A DNA stretch of 64,000 nt, taken from assembly GCF_026342015.1 (NCBI RefSeq), contig NZ_JAPENL010000001.1, positions 2,108,001 to 2,172,000 of the forward strand, given 5' to 3'. The stretch's first letter is position 1. Each line of letters begins with the position of its first letter. Of this stretch, positions 50,602 to 61,453 are shown in pieces. The stretch is from Micromonospora lupini. Lineage in GTDB: Bacteria > Actinomycetota > Actinomycetes > Mycobacteriales > Micromonosporaceae. The notes under the pieces were generated by a model. That model had not been told where the DNA came from, made no database searches, and saw only the letters and a program-made list of their open reading frames with translations. A program made the translations under genes and the position numbers.

Positions 50602-53310
50602 TCAGCGGCGCAGGGTCAGGATCAGGTCGGCGATCAGGGCCGTCCAGCCGGTCTGGTGCCAGGCGCCCAGACCGGCGCCGTTGTCGCCGTGGAAGTACTC
50701 CGGGAAGGCCACCAGGTCGCGCCAGTCGGGGTGGGTCTGGAAGAGCCGGCACGCGCCGTAGATCGGTCGGCGACCCCAGTCGTCCTGGGTGAAGAGCGAG
50801 ATCAGCCGGGCCGACAGGTCGTCGGCGATCTCGTCCAGCGAGCGCTTCACCCCGGAGCGGGTCGGATACTCCACCTGCAGGTCGTCGCCGAAGAACGCCG
50901 CGTAGTCGCGCAGCGCGCTGATCAGCAGGAAGTTCGTCGGCATCCAGATCGGCCCGCGCCAGTTCGAGTTGCCGCCGAACAGGCCGCTCGTCGACTCGGC
51001 CGGTTCGTAGCCGACGGAGAACTCCTGCCCGCCGAGCGTGACCGAGAACGGCTTGTCCAGGTGCGCGCGGGACAGCGTCCGCAGGCCGAAGTCGGAGAGG
51101 AACTCGTCGGGGTCGAGCATCCGGGCGAGCAGCCGGACCACCTGCTCCTGGCCGACCATTGACAGCAGCCGCTGCTGGCGGCCGTCCGGCCCGAGCCGGC
51201 GGGTGCCGATCACCTGGGCGTACTCCGGGCGGTTGGTGAGGAACCAGCGCAGCCGGGCGCCCAGCTCCGGCAACCGGTGCAGGGTTTTGGCGGTGAGGCG
51301 GGTGGTGGCGGCCAGCGGCAGCAGCCCGACCACCGAACGGACCTTCAGTGGCACCTTCGTGCCGTCGGCGAGGCGCAGCACGTCGTAGAAGAAGGCGTCC
51401 TCGTCGTCCCACAGCCCCTGCTCGTACGCGGCGGCGGCGATGTAGAGGAAGTGCTCGAAGAACTTCGTGGCGGTGTCCACCCACGTCCGGTCGTGCTCGG
51501 CCAGCACGATGGCCATGTCCAGCAGGTTGAGGGCGTACATGGCCATCCAGCCGGTGCCGTCGGACTGCTCCAGCACGCCTGCCACCGGAAGCGCCGCCGA
51601 GCGGTCGAACGGCCCGACGTTGTCCAGCCCGAGGAAGCCGCCCTCGAAGACGTTGTTGCCACCGGTGTCCTTGCGGTTGACCCACCAGGTGAAGTTGAGC
51701 AACAGCTTGTGCATCACCCGGCCCAGGAACTCGAAGTCCCGGCCGCCGTCGATCTCGAACACCTTGAGCGCCGCCCACGCGTGCACAGGCGGGTTCACGT
51801 CGCCGAACGCCCACTCGTACGCCGGGATCTGCCCGTTGGGGTGCAGGTACCACTCGCGCAGCAGGAGCAGGATCTGCTCCTTGGCGAAGCCCGGATCGAC
51901 CCGGGCGATGCTCACGCAGTGGAAGGCCAGGTCCCAGGCCGCGTACCAGGGGTACTCCCACGGGTCGGGCATGGAGATGACGTCGAAGCTGGTCATGTGC
52001 CACCAGGCGCTGTTGCGCCCGTGCCGACGCCCGGTCGGCGGGGGCGACGAGCCCGGGTCACCGTCCAGCCAGCGCTTGACGTCGAAGTGGTAGAACTGTT
52101 TGCCCCACATCAGCCCGGCGATGGCCTGCCGCGCCACCAGCGCCTCGTCCGCCGTCGCGGCCTCCGGGATCACGCCGGCGAAGAAGCGGTTCGCCTCGGC
52201 CCGCCGTGCCCACACCACTGCCTCGAAGCCGTCGCGGAGGTCGGCCGGGGGCGGCGGGGCGGCGGCCGGCGGGGACGCGGTACGGGTCAGCCGCAGCCGG
52301 ATCTGGCGCTGCCCGCCGGCCGGCACGTCGAGCACGTAGTGCAACGCGCCCTTGGTGCCCTCGCGGGCCGGGTTGACCGTGGCCGCGCCGTTGACCACGT
52401 GGTCGTTGATGCCGTCCTTCGGGTACGGGGAGCGGCCGGGCAGCCCCCAGAGCCGTTCGGCGTTCGTGTCGTTGTCGCAGAGCAGCGGCACCGGGCCGCC
52501 GTCGCCCTCCAGCAGCAGTTGGCCGAGCACCCGGTGCTCACCGACCAGCCGGGTGCCCTCCCCGGTCAGCCGGGGGATCCGGTCGCCACCGGGCAGCCCC
52601 CAGGCCCACGTGTTGCGAAACCACAGGGTGGGCAGCACGTGCAGGGTCGCCGTCCGGTCGCCCCGGTTGGCAACTGTCACCACGATGCACAGGTCGGTAG
52701 GTGACGCCTTGGCGTAGTCGACGGTCACCGCCCAGTACCTGTCGTCGTCGAAGACTCCGGTGTCCACCAGCTCGTACTCGGTGTCGTCCCGGCCGCGCAG
52801 CGCGTTCACCGCGACGAGCTCGTCGTACGGGAAGGCTGCCTGCGGGTAGTGGTACCGCCAGCGCATCCAGGAGTGGGTGGGCGTGGAGTCCTCGTACCAC
52901 CAGTACTCCTTGGCGTCCTCCCCGTGGTTGCCGCTGTCGCCACCGAGCCCGAACATCCGCTCCTTGAGGATGGGGTCCCTGCCGTTCCACAGCGACAGGG
53001 CGAAGGCGAAGGTCTGCCGGTCGTCGCAGACGCCTGCCATCCCGTCTTCGTTCCAACGGTAGGCTCTGGACCGCGCATGGTCGTGTGGGAAGTAGTCCCA
53101 CGCCGTACCGTGCTCGCTGTAGTCCTCCCGTACCGTCCCCCACGCCCGTTCGGACAGATAGGGACCCCATGCGCGCCAGTCCTGCTCCCCCGAGTCGGCC
53201 TGGGCGAGCCGGAGCCGCTCAGCGTCGGGTGGCGAGGCGTCGGAGGACGAGCGGTCATTGATCACGTGCACATCTTTGACGCCGCCGCGGTGCTTGACCA
53301 CAGCGGCCAT
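50602..53310 (-). CDS. GH63-like glucosidase
   Basis: About 902 residues. The N-terminal beta-sandwich ([20 protein letters not shown]) is followed by an (alpha/alpha)6 barrel carrying [21 protein letters not shown] and [17 protein letters not shown], patterns of the GH63/MGH1-like family that includes mannosylglycerate/glucosylglycerate hydrolases and bacterial glucosidases. No signal peptide is seen, so it acts inside the cell. The start (ATG 53310) is uncertain; GTG at 53271 would remove 13 residues. It is divergent from the debranching enzyme by about 40 bp. Confidence 0.88.
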   Translation of the reverse strand: MAAVVKHRGGVKDVHVINDRSSSDASPPDAERLRLAQADSGEQDWRAWGPYLSERAWGTVREDYSEHGTAWDYFPHDHARSRAYRWNEDGMAGVCDDRQTFAFALSLWNGRDPILKERMFGLGGDSGNHGEDAKEYWWYEDSTPTHSWMRWRYHYPQAAFPYDELVAVNALRGRDDTEYELVDTGVFDDDRYWAVTVDYAKASPTDLCIVVTVANRGDRTATLHVLPTLWFRNTWAWGLPGGDRIPRLTGEGTRLVGEHRVLGQLLLEGDGGPVPLLCDNDTNAERLWGLPGRSPYPKDGINDHVVNGAATVNPAREGTKGALHYVLDVPAGGQRQIRLRLTRTASPPAAAPPPPADLRDGFEAVVWARRAEANRFFAGVIPEAATADEALVARQAIAGLMWGKQFYHFDVKRWLDGDPGSSPPPTGRRHGRNSAWWHMTSFDVISMPDPWEYPWYAAWDLAFHCVSIARVDPGFAKEQILLLLREWYLHPNGQIPAYEWAFGDVNPPVHAWAALKVFEIDGGRDFEFLGRVMHKLLLNFTWWVNRKDTGGNNVFEGGFLGLDNVGPFDRSAALPVAGVLEQSDGTGWMAMYALNLLDMAIVLAEHDRTWVDTATKFFEHFLYIAAAAYEQGLWDDEDAFFYDVLRLADGTKVPLKVRSVVGLLPLAATTRLTAKTLHRLPELGARLRWFLTNRPEYAQVIGTRRLGPDGRQQRLLSMVGQEQVVRLLARMLDPDEFLSDFGLRTLSRAHLDKPFSVTLGGQEFSVGYEPAESTSGLFGGNSNWRGPIWMPTNFLLISALRDYAAFFGDDLQVEYPTRSGVKRSLDEIADDLSARLISLFTQDDWGRRPIYGACRLFQTHPDWRDLVAFPEYFHGDNGAGLGAWHQTGWTALIADLILTLRR

Positions 53311-53352
53311 TCTCGTCGTGGCGTGTTACACCTCGGCGGCGGTGGAGGAAAG

Positions 53353-55296
53353 TTGATCGACATTAACTTCGGCCCGCAGGTCTGCGGCGATCTGACCAGC
53401 GCGTCCAGCCGGGAGTGGCTGGTGCCCGACGGCCTCGGCGGGTACGCGATGGGCACCGTTGGCGGACTGCGGACCCGCCGTTACCACGGTCTGCTGGTGG
53501 TGCCGGGCGAAACTCCCGCGTCCCGCCAGGTGGGACTCGTAAGCCTCGACCCGACTGTCACCCTGCCGTCCGGCGCGCGGGTCCGGCTCGGCGCCCACGA
53601 GTGGTCCTCCGGCGACGTCGACCCGCGTGGCTTCGAGCTGCTGGAACGTTTCGAGCTGGTCGACGGACTGCCCCGGTGGCGGTGGCGGATCGGCGCGGTC
53701 GTGATCGAGCGGGAGCTGGCCATGCTGCCCGGCCGCTCCTGCGTGGCGGTCGTCCACCGGCTGGTCGCCGGCGGTCCGGTCCGCCTGGAGCTGTCTGCCG
53801 CGTGCACCTGGCGCGACGCGCACGGCGAGCGACGGGCCGACGGCCCGACGCCGCAGGTCGAGGCGGTCGCCGACGGCGCGGTGGTCGAGGGCGCGTACCG
53901 GCTCGCCGGGCCCGGCTGGGCGCCGGAGGGGCAGTGGTGGCTGGGCGTGCACCACCGCGAGGAGGCCGTCCGGGGTCTGCACCCGGACGAGGACGTCTGG
54001 TACGCGGGCCGCTTCGCCGGCGAGCTGGAACGCCCCGGCGACACGGTGTCGGTGCGGGCCTGGGCGGGTCGGCTGGACGAGGAGCCGCCGCCGGCCGCCG
54101 AGGTCGTGGCGACGGCCCGGCGACGCAACCGGCAGGTGGTGGCCGCGGCGAAGCCCGCCGACGAGGTGGACGCGACGCTCGCGCTGGCCGCCGACGCGTT
54201 CGTGGTCCGTCCCGGCGGCGCGGCCGTCGACGTGGTGGCCGGCTACCCGTGGTTCGGCGCCTGGTCGCGGGACACGATGATCTCGTACGAGGGGCTGTTC
54301 CTCTGCACCGGCCGGGCCGCCGAGGGGCGCGAGCTGCTGCGGGCGTACGCGGCGACGCTGTCCGAGGGGATGCTCGCGAACACGGCCGACACCGGCCGGG
54401 TGGAGTACAACACAGTCGACGGCACGCTGTGGTTCCTGCACGCGGTGAGCCGGCACGTAACGGTCACCGGCGACACCGATCTCGGCGACGACCTGCTGCC
54501 GGCGCTGCGCACGGTCGTCGACGCGCACGTGGCCGGCACCCGGTACGGGATCGCCGTCGACCCGGCCGACGGGCTGCTCGCCCAGGGTGCCCCGGGCGCC
54601 GCCCTCACCTGGATGGACGCCCGCGTGTACGGGGTGCCCGTCACCCCACGCACGGGCAAGCCGGTCGAGGTGAACGCGTTGTGGATCAATGGGCTGGCCG
54701 GTCTCGCCGAGCTGACCGAGCTGGCCGGCCAGGACGCGGCCGAGCTGTGGCGGCGGCACGCACGAGCGACAGCGTCGTTCCGGGACCGCTACCCGGCCCC
54801 GACCGGCTGGCTGCACGACGTGCTGGACGCGCCCGCGCCGGCGTACCCGCTGGGTGGGGCGGCCCTGCACGACGACGACGCGCTGCGCCCCAACCAGTTG
54901 CTGGCCTGGTCGTTGCCGTTCGCGCCGTTGGAGCCGGACGAGCCGACGTTGCGCCGGATCGCGACCGGGCTGCTCACTCCGCTCGGGCCGCGCAGTCTCG
55001 CAGCGGATTCGGCGGAGTTCGTCGCTCGGCACCGGGGCGGCCCGGCCGAGCGGGACGGCGGCTACCACCAGGGCACGGTGTGGCCGTGGCTGCTGGGGCC
55101 GTACGTGGACGCCTGCCGCCGGGGCAAGATGTCGGTCGATGACGTATTGATCGGCATAGAGTCCCATCTGACCGAATATGGGCTAGGATCGGTAAGTGAG
55201 ACGGCCGACGGCGTCGCGCCGCACTCCGCGACCGGCTGCCCGTTCCAGGCGTGGTCGGTGGCCGAGCTGCTGCGGGTGCGCCGAAAAGGCCAGTAG
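53353..55296 (+). CDS. Glycogen debranching enzyme (amylo-alpha-1,6-glucosidase type)
   Basis: About 647 residues. The N-terminal GDE domain has REWLVPDGLGGYAMGTVGG. The C-terminal (alpha/alpha)6 barrel has YPWFGAWSRDTMISYEGL, VEYNTVDGTLWFLHAV and a final GYHQGTVWPWLLGPY. TTG 53353 is chosen because GGAGG at 53344-53348 precedes it and relatives begin with this isoleucine-rich strand. It removes alpha-1,6 branches of glycogen or similar glucans and is likely coexpressed with the GT4 gene. Confidence 0.9.
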   Translation: MIDINFGPQVCGDLTSASSREWLVPDGLGGYAMGTVGGLRTRRYHGLLVVPGETPASRQVGLVSLDPTVTLPSGARVRLGAHEWSSGDVDPRGFELLERFELVDGLPRWRWRIGAVVIERELAMLPGRSCVAVVHRLVAGGPVRLELSAACTWRDAHGERRADGPTPQVEAVADGAVVEGAYRLAGPGWAPEGQWWLGVHHREEAVRGLHPDEDVWYAGRFAGELERPGDTVSVRAWAGRLDEEPPPAAEVVATARRRNRQVVAAAKPADEVDATLALAADAFVVRPGGAAVDVVAGYPWFGAWSRDTMISYEGLFLCTGRAAEGRELLRAYAATLSEGMLANTADTGRVEYNTVDGTLWFLHAVSRHVTVTGDTDLGDDLLPALRTVVDAHVAGTRYGIAVDPADGLLAQGAPGAALTWMDARVYGVPVTPRTGKPVEVNALWINGLAGLAELTELAGQDAAELWRRHARATASFRDRYPAPTGWLHDVLDAPAPAYPLGGAALHDDDALRPNQLLAWSLPFAPLEPDEPTLRRIATGLLTPLGPRSLAADSAEFVARHRGGPAERDGGYHQGTVWPWLLGPYVDACRRGKMSVDDVLIGIESHLTEYGLGSVSETADGVAPHSATGCPFQAWSVAELLRVRRKGQ

Positions 55297-55433
55297 CGCT
55301 TTACACGACCGCAACGGCGGTGTCTCCGCTGGTTATCTCGGCCCCGGCAGGATTGGCCCCGATCCAGACGCGACGGCGACATCGACTCCGGTGTCGGTCG
55401 GCGCGCGCCCGGGGACAACTCAAAGGGGGCCGC

Positions 55434-56768
55434 ATGTCACCCGACGCCCACGTGATCGACATCCACCCCGCTCGTCACCTGCGGGTGCTGATGCTGTCCT
55501 GGGAATATCCGCCGGTGCTCGTCGGCGGCCTCGGCCGCCACGTGCACGCCCTCTCCGTCGCCCTCGCCGCCGCCGGCCACGACGTCACGGTCGTCACCCG
55601 CCACGCCGAGGGCGCACCCCTTGAGGAGTACGCCGACGGCGTGCGCATCCTGCGCGCACCCGAAGACCCCGTCGCCTTCCCCCTCGCCACCGGCTCCCTC
55701 CTCGCCTGGACGATGGCCTTCAACCACACCCTCACCCGCACCGCGCTGCGCGCCACCCAGGCCGGCAGCTACGACGTCATCCACGCCCACGACTGGCTCG
55801 TCGCCCACACCGCGACCACCCTCGCCGAACACCTCGACCTGCCGCTCGTCACGACCATCCACGCGACCGAGGCGGGCCGGCACCAGGGCTGGCTGCCCGA
55901 GGAGATGAACCGCACCATCCACGGCGTCGAGCACTGGCTCAGCGGCTCCTCCACCCGGGTGATCACCTGTTCGGGTTACATGCGCGAGCAGGTCAGCGCG
56001 CTTTTCGACGTACCGGCGGGGCTTGTCGACGTGGTCCCCAACGGGGTCGACGACCGGGCCTGGCGGGCCCGCCCGCGCGCGGTCGCCTCGGCCCGCGCAC
56101 GGTTCGCCGCGGACGGCCCCCTCGTCGGGTACGCGGGACGCCTGGTCTACGAGAAGGGCGTGCAGCACCTCGTGCACGCGGTGCCCCGGCTGCGCGAGCG
56201 GCACCCCGGGCTGCGCGTGGTGATCGCCGGCGACGGCCCGTACCGCCCCGAGTTGGAGGCGCAGGCCCGCCGCCTGGCACTGGGCTCGACCGTCAGCTTC
56301 ACAGGCTTCCTCGACGCCACCCAACTGCCGGCGGTGCTCGGCGCCACCGACGCGACAGTGGTTCCCAGCCTCTACGAGCCGTTCGGCATGGTGGCCCTGG
56401 AAGCGGCCGCGGCCGGGGCGCCCCTCGCCGTGGCCCGCACCGGCGGCCTCGCCGAGATCGTCGAACCCGGCGTGACAGGCGTGACGTTCCCGCACAGCGA
56501 CCCGGCGGCCCTCGCGGGCGCGGTCGACCAGCTGCTCGACGACGAGGTCTTCGCCCGGCGGGTGGCCCGACGGGCCCGCACCATGGTCGGCGAGCGGTAC
56601 GGCTGGGCCACCATCGCGGCCCGCACCGCCGCCACCTACGCCACCGCCCGTCGCGAGCACGGCCCGCTCCAGGCCCGCCGCGCCGCCGCCCGACTGGCCG
56701 GCGGACGTAACCGGATCGCCATCCCCGAGGGCAACCTGCTCGCCGCCGCCGACCACGCCGCCTGCTGA
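55434..56768 (+). CDS. GT4/GT5-like glycosyltransferase
   Basis: A 444-residue GT-B enzyme. The N-terminal loop MLSWEYPPVLVGGLGRHVHAL resembles glycogen-synthase-type donors. IHAHDWLV, GRLVYEKGVQHLV and the E-x7-E motif (Glu315 and Glu323 in LYEPFGMVALE) are present. Similarity is to actinobacterial alpha-glucan transferases of the MgtA/GlgM-like group, but the product is uncertain. It follows the debranching gene by 137 bp. A glucan-remodelling role fits the neighbours. Confidence 0.88.
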   Translation: MSPDAHVIDIHPARHLRVLMLSWEYPPVLVGGLGRHVHALSVALAAAGHDVTVVTRHAEGAPLEEYADGVRILRAPEDPVAFPLATGSLLAWTMAFNHTLTRTALRATQAGSYDVIHAHDWLVAHTATTLAEHLDLPLVTTIHATEAGRHQGWLPEEMNRTIHGVEHWLSGSSTRVITCSGYMREQVSALFDVPAGLVDVVPNGVDDRAWRARPRAVASARARFAADGPLVGYAGRLVYEKGVQHLVHAVPRLRERHPGLRVVIAGDGPYRPELEAQARRLALGSTVSFTGFLDATQLPAVLGATDATVVPSLYEPFGMVALEAAAAGAPLAVARTGGLAEIVEPGVTGVTFPHSDPAALAGAVDQLLDDEVFARRVARRARTMVGERYGWATIAARTAATYATARREHGPLQARRAAARLAGGRNRIAIPEGNLLAAADHAAC

Positions 56769-56851
56769 GCAAAGTCGGACGACCGATAGGTGACTTCCGA
56801 TCCGCTGGTTAGGGTGTACCCCGGACAGCGGCTGAGGAGGAGCGTGCGCAG

Positions 56852-58726
56852 GTGCTGATCGCCGGTCGGTACCGGCTGCTCGACCTGGTGGGTCGCGGGG
56901 GCATGGGTCGGGTGTGGCGAGCCCGCGACGAGATGCTGCACCGCGAGGTCGCCGTCAAGGAAGTCGTACCGCCGACTTGGCTGGCCGACCACGAGCGGGC
57001 CGAGCTGCGCTCGCGCACGCTGCGGGAGGCGCGCGCCGCGGCCCGACTCAACCACCCCGCCGTGGTCCGGCTCTACGACGTCGTCCCGGTCGAGGGCAGC
57101 CCGTGGATCGTGATGGAGTACGTCCCGTCGCGCACCCTGCAGGACGTCATCGACACCGAGGGGCCGCTGGAGCCGGCCCGCGCGGCCCGGATCGGCCTGG
57201 CCCTGCTCGGCGCGCTGGAGGCCGCGCACACGGCCGGAGTGCTGCACCGTGACGTCAAACCCCAGAACGTGCTCGTCGCCCACGACGGCCGGGTGATGCT
57301 CGCCGACTTCGGGCTGGCCACCTTCGACGGCGGGGACGGCGCGATGACCCGCCCGGGGATGGTGCTGGGCTCTCCGCAGTACGTCGCTCCGGAGCGGGCC
57401 GCCGAGGGGGTGTCCACGGTGGCCGCCGACCTGTGGTCGCTCGGGGCCACCCTGCACGCCGCCGTGGAGGGCCGCTCCCCGTACGCCCGCAGCAACGCGA
57501 TGGCCACGCTCAGCGCCCTGGCCGCGGGCCCACCGGATCCGGCCCCGCACGCCGGACCGCTCGCGCCGGTGCTCGCCGGGCTGCTGCGCCGCGACCCGAG
57601 CGACCGCCTCGACCACGACGGGGCCCGCCGGCTGCTCACCGCTGCCGCGACCGGACAGCCCAGCCGGCCGACGCTCCCGCCGGAAGCCGTACCCGACGCC
57701 CCGACCCGCTCCGCAGGCTCGACCGGCTCCGCAGGCGCGATCGGCTCCGCGGGCTCGGGGGCGTCCGCTGCCGGGGAACCGGCCGACCAGGACGCCACCG
57801 TCTCGCTGTCCGAACCCGGCCCGACCGCCGCCACCAACGGCAGCGGGGCCGTTCCACCTGGGAACACGTCGACGGGCGCCCGCCCGAGCGCCGAACCGGG
57901 CGTCCGGGCCTCGGCCGAGGCGACCGCCGCCACCCCTGCCGCGCCGGAGCGACCGGGCGGAAGACTGGGCGGGCGTCCCACCGCGCGGCGGGCGGCGCTT
58001 GCCGTGACCGCGCTGCTCGTGGCCGCCGCGGCCGGCGTGGGCACCGCGCTGGCGGTCGCCGGTGACGCCCCGACCGACACCGCCGGGCGGTCCACCGCGC
58101 CACCGACGGATCGTCCGAACGACGGCGGCGGCCCGTACGGCGGTGGCGGCCCCGGCGGCCCGTACGGGGGTGGCGGCCCCGGCCGGCCCGGCCCGCCGCC
58201 GAACGGGCGCGACGTGCCGCCGCCGCCCTTTCCCTGCGTCCGCCCGGACGTCGCCGGCCCGCCGGTCCCGACCGGATCACGCCTTCCGGGCGAGCGGTTC
58301 CGGCCGCCCCCGGGGTGGGTCTGGCACACCGACAGCGCCGGCTTCCGGATCTCGGTCCCGGCGAGATGGCACTACTCGCGCGAGGGCACGGTGGCCTGTT
58401 TCCAGGACCCGGCCACCGGCCGGGCGTTGAGCGTCACGCAGGGCGGCACCGCCGACCCGCTGACCCGACTGCGGTCGGTACGCGACGACGCGGCAGACGC
58501 CGGGGCGCTGCCGGGCTACGACGAGATCCGGTTCGCCGCGGACGGTGGCGGCGCGGAGTGGGAGTGCCGGTGGACGGCCCCGTACGGCGGCCCGCTGCTG
58601 CACGCCCGGCAACAGGTCCTCCCGGACCGGCGCTGGATGCTGGGCTGGATCACCGACGACAGGGACTGGACGGCCGCCGACGCAGACTGGACGGTAGTGC
58701 GAGACAGTTTCCGACCACCCCGCTGA
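56852..58726 (+). CDS. Transmembrane Ser/Thr protein kinase, PknB-like, copy 1
   Basis: 624 residues from GTG 56852. Kinase domain 1-270: glycine loop VGRGGMGRVW, Lys36 (VAVKEV), HRDVKPQN with Asp134, and DFG at 152-154. A long low-complexity segment precedes one helix (AALAVTALLVAAAAGVGTALAVA). The extracellular part starts with a Gly/Pro-rich linker (repeats of GGGPYGGGGPG) and ends in a about 150-residue sensor-like domain (WVWHTDSAGFRISVP ...). The next gene is a related kinase with a similar ectodomain. Confidence 0.94.
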   Translation: MLIAGRYRLLDLVGRGGMGRVWRARDEMLHREVAVKEVVPPTWLADHERAELRSRTLREARAAARLNHPAVVRLYDVVPVEGSPWIVMEYVPSRTLQDVIDTEGPLEPARAARIGLALLGALEAAHTAGVLHRDVKPQNVLVAHDGRVMLADFGLATFDGGDGAMTRPGMVLGSPQYVAPERAAEGVSTVAADLWSLGATLHAAVEGRSPYARSNAMATLSALAAGPPDPAPHAGPLAPVLAGLLRRDPSDRLDHDGARRLLTAAATGQPSRPTLPPEAVPDAPTRSAGSTGSAGAIGSAGSGASAAGEPADQDATVSLSEPGPTAATNGSGAVPPGNTSTGARPSAEPGVRASAEATAATPAAPERPGGRLGGRPTARRAALAVTALLVAAAAGVGTALAVAGDAPTDTAGRSTAPPTDRPNDGGGPYGGGGPGGPYGGGGPGRPGPPPNGRDVPPPPFPCVRPDVAGPPVPTGSRLPGERFRPPPGWVWHTDSAGFRISVPARWHYSREGTVACFQDPATGRALSVTQGGTADPLTRLRSVRDDAADAGALPGYDEIRFAADGGGAEWECRWTAPYGGPLLHARQQVLPDRRWMLGWITDDRDWTAADADWTVVRDSFRPPR

Positions 58727-58845
58727 CCTGCGCCGTATGGCCCTGATCGGCCCTCCGTCCGGCGTGGATCGAGGCCGCTCAGCGGATGGGAAAAACAGCG
58801 TTGGTGGCTATCGTGTAACTCGGGGTGACCGAGGGGGAAGCGACA

Positions 58846-60540
58846 GTGCGGCAGTTGCTGATCGCGGGTCGGTACCGGCTGCTCGACCTGGTCGGCACCG
58901 GCGGGATGGGCCGGGTGTGGCTGGCCCGTGACGAGATGCTGCACCGGGACGTGGCGGTGAAGGAGGTCGTGCCGCCGGCCTGGCTGGCGGAGGCCGACCG
59001 CGCCGAGCTGAGACTGCGGACTCTGCGCGAGGCGCGCACGGCGGCGCGGCTCAACCACCCCAACGTCGTGCGGCTCTACGACGTGGTGCACGACCGGGAG
59101 AACCCGTGGATCGTGATGGAGTACGTGGCGTCCCGGTCGGTGCAGCAGATCATCGGCGATGAGGGCCCGCTGAGTCCACAACGCACCGCCCGGATCGGGC
59201 TGGCAGTGCTCGCGGCGTTGCGGGCGGCGCACACCGCAGGCGTGTTGCACCGCGACGTGAAGCCGCACAACGTGCTTGTCGCCGACGACGGGCGGGTGGT
59301 GCTCACCGACTTCGGGCTGGCCACCTTCGACGGCGGCGACGGGGCGATGACCGGCCCGGGCCTGGTTCTCGGCTCGCCGCAGTTCGTCGCGCCGGAGCGG
59401 GCCCGTGAAGGCGTGTCGGATCCTCGTACCGACCTGTGGTCGCTGGGCGCGACGCTCTACGCCACGGTCGAGGGGCAGTCCCCGTACGCCCGGTCGAGCG
59501 CGATGGCGACGTTGAGCGCGCTGGCCACCGAGCCGCCGGATCCGATGCGTCGGGCCGGCCCGTTGCATCCGGTGATCACCGGCCTGTTGCAGCGCGATCC
59601 CTGGCGGCGGTTGACCGCCGTGGAGGCCGAGCCGCTGCTGCGCGCCGCGGCCGCCGACCACGACCGGCCGGCCGGACCGGCCCCCTCCTCGGCGGTGGCG
59701 GCGGTCCGCAGCGCGGGTCGTTCCGCGGTACCCGTTCGGGGCGGCCAGGCCGGTCCGCCGGACGACGCGCCACCGCCGACCCGCCCGCCGGTGGCCCGCC
59801 CGCTGGCGATCCACCCACCGGACGACGCGCCGCCGCCGGCCCGCCCACCGGTGACCCGCCCGGCCGGCCGGCGCGGCCGGCTGATCGCGCTGGGTGCCGT
59901 GGCGACGGCCGCGGCCCTGCTCGTCGCCGGGGGTGTCACGGCGGTGCTGCTCAGTCGCCACGACGAGCGGACGCCGCCGTCCGGGTCCGGAGGAGGCGCG
60001 ACCGCCACCCGACCGGCCGCGTTCGCCTGCGCGGCGGCTCCGCCGTCGACGGCCACCCCGGTGCCGTCGGTGTCGCCGCCCGCCGACGCGCGGTACGGGC
60101 TGCGCGACGGTTGGACCTGGCACGTCGACCCGAGCGGCTTCCGCATCGCGGCGCCGGTGGACTGGGCACGCTGGACCGAAGGGGCGGTGACCTGCTTCCG
60201 GGAGCCCAGCGGCGCCCGGGTGCTCAGCGTCGAGGCGGGGCCGCCGCAGGCCGATCCGGTGGCGCACTGGAAGGCCGAGGAGAAGCGGCTCGTCGGCGGT
60301 GACGCGCTGCCGGGATACCGCAAGCTGGACATCTCGCCGCTCGACGTCTTCGACGGCGGCGCCCTCTGGGAGTGCAGTTGGGAGAACGCCGCCGGTGAGC
60401 GGGTGCACAGCATCCGGCTGCTCGCCAACACCTCGGCCGGACGCGCCTACACCGTCTCGTGGTTGACAAAAGAGTTCGACTGGCAGGTCAACGCGGCATA
60501 CTTCGTGATGATCCGGCAGAGCTTCACGCCCACCCACTGA
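58846..60540 (+). CDS. Transmembrane Ser/Thr protein kinase, PknB-like, copy 2
   Basis: About 564 residues. GTG 58846 is preferred because AGGGGGAAG (58832-58840) lies 5 nt before it and homology to copy 1 begins here; GTG 58825 would precede this ribosome binding site. The kinase motifs are VGTGGMGRVW, HRDVKPHN and TDFGLATFDG. The linker has two DDAPPPxRPPV repeats. One transmembrane helix and a C-terminal sensor domain (WTWHVDPSGFRIAAP ... VHSIRLLANTS) parallel copy 1, so the pair arose by tandem duplication. Confidence 0.93.
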   Translation: MRQLLIAGRYRLLDLVGTGGMGRVWLARDEMLHRDVAVKEVVPPAWLAEADRAELRLRTLREARTAARLNHPNVVRLYDVVHDRENPWIVMEYVASRSVQQIIGDEGPLSPQRTARIGLAVLAALRAAHTAGVLHRDVKPHNVLVADDGRVVLTDFGLATFDGGDGAMTGPGLVLGSPQFVAPERAREGVSDPRTDLWSLGATLYATVEGQSPYARSSAMATLSALATEPPDPMRRAGPLHPVITGLLQRDPWRRLTAVEAEPLLRAAAADHDRPAGPAPSSAVAAVRSAGRSAVPVRGGQAGPPDDAPPPTRPPVARPLAIHPPDDAPPPARPPVTRPAGRRGRLIALGAVATAAALLVAGGVTAVLLSRHDERTPPSGSGGGATATRPAAFACAAAPPSTATPVPSVSPPADARYGLRDGWTWHVDPSGFRIAAPVDWARWTEGAVTCFREPSGARVLSVEAGPPQADPVAHWKAEEKRLVGGDALPGYRKLDISPLDVFDGGALWECSWENAAGERVHSIRLLANTSAGRAYTVSWLTKEFDWQVNAAYFVMIRQSFTPTH

Positions 60541-60643
60541 CGATGTCCGTTGTGGACGCTCGGACTGACGCCCCTGCGACACCGGCGCTGGCCACAGTGG
60601 CGTAGTTTTGGGCGCTCAAGATCCCTGGGGAGGGTGAGCCGAG

Positions 60644-61453
60644 ATGATGGGACCGTCGCACGCGCTGTCCGGCGCGGCGGTATGGCTGGCCGGGTCCTGG
60701 GCGCTGGACCAGTTCGCCGACTACCACCAGTCGCCGCTGGCGCTGGCGGTGGGCACTGCGGTGTGCGCGGGTGGGGCGCTCTTCCCCGACCTCGACCTGT
60801 CCGGCAAGGTGACCCGCAACCAGGGTGGCGCCACCGTCGCCCGCACGTTCGGGGTCTTCTCGCTCTTCGTCGCCGAGGTGATGGAGAAGATCTCGCTCGG
60901 GGTCTACTACGCCACGAAGCTCAGCAAGGATCCACGCCGCAACAACGGGCACCGGACGCTCACCCACACGCTTCCGTTCACGCTGCTGGTCGGCTGGGGC
61001 ACCACAGCGCTCTGCGCCGCGTACGGCAAGTGGGCGGTGATCACGATCCTGTTCTTCATGTTCGGCCTCGCCCTGCGCGGGCTCTTCGACGAGTGGGCCG
61101 AGCGGGCCGGCTGGGTGATCGTGACGCTCGCGTCGGCCGGGGCTGCCTGGTTCACCTTCGCCACCCTGCCGGGCGGGCGTGGCTATCCACTGATCGGCAC
61201 GGCCGTCGGGGTGGGCTGCTTCGTGCACATCCTCGGCGACATGATCACCAGAGCCGGGGTGCCCATCCTCTGGCCGATCCCGATCCGTCGGCGCATGTGG
61301 ACGATGATCGGCCTGCCCAACAGCATCGCGCTGCGTACCGGTAGCAAGACCGAGGTGGTCGTGCTGCGCGCCGTCCTGACCGTCGTGGCGGCGCTCGCCA
61401 CCGCCGGCCTGATCGCCCCGTCGGTGTTGCAGCGGTTCAACATCGACATCTGA
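60644..61453 (+). CDS. DUF457/YdjM-like membrane-bound metal-dependent hydrolase
   Basis: A 269-residue membrane protein. It begins MMGPSHALSGAAVWLAG, has FPDLDLSGKVTR with conserved Asp, the NNGHRTLTHTLPF motif and GCFVHILGDMITRAGVPILWP near the end. These His/Asp positions define the LexA-regulated YdjM-like (DUF457) family of putative membrane hydrolases. ATG 60644 follows GGAGGG. Function is not known. Confidence 0.9.
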   Translation: MMGPSHALSGAAVWLAGSWALDQFADYHQSPLALAVGTAVCAGGALFPDLDLSGKVTRNQGGATVARTFGVFSLFVAEVMEKISLGVYYATKLSKDPRRNNGHRTLTHTLPFTLLVGWGTTALCAAYGKWAVITILFFMFGLALRGLFDEWAERAGWVIVTLASAGAAWFTFATLPGGRGYPLIGTAVGVGCFVHILGDMITRAGVPILWPIPIRRRMWTMIGLPNSIALRTGSKTEVVVLRAVLTVVAALATAGLIAPSVLQRFNIDI

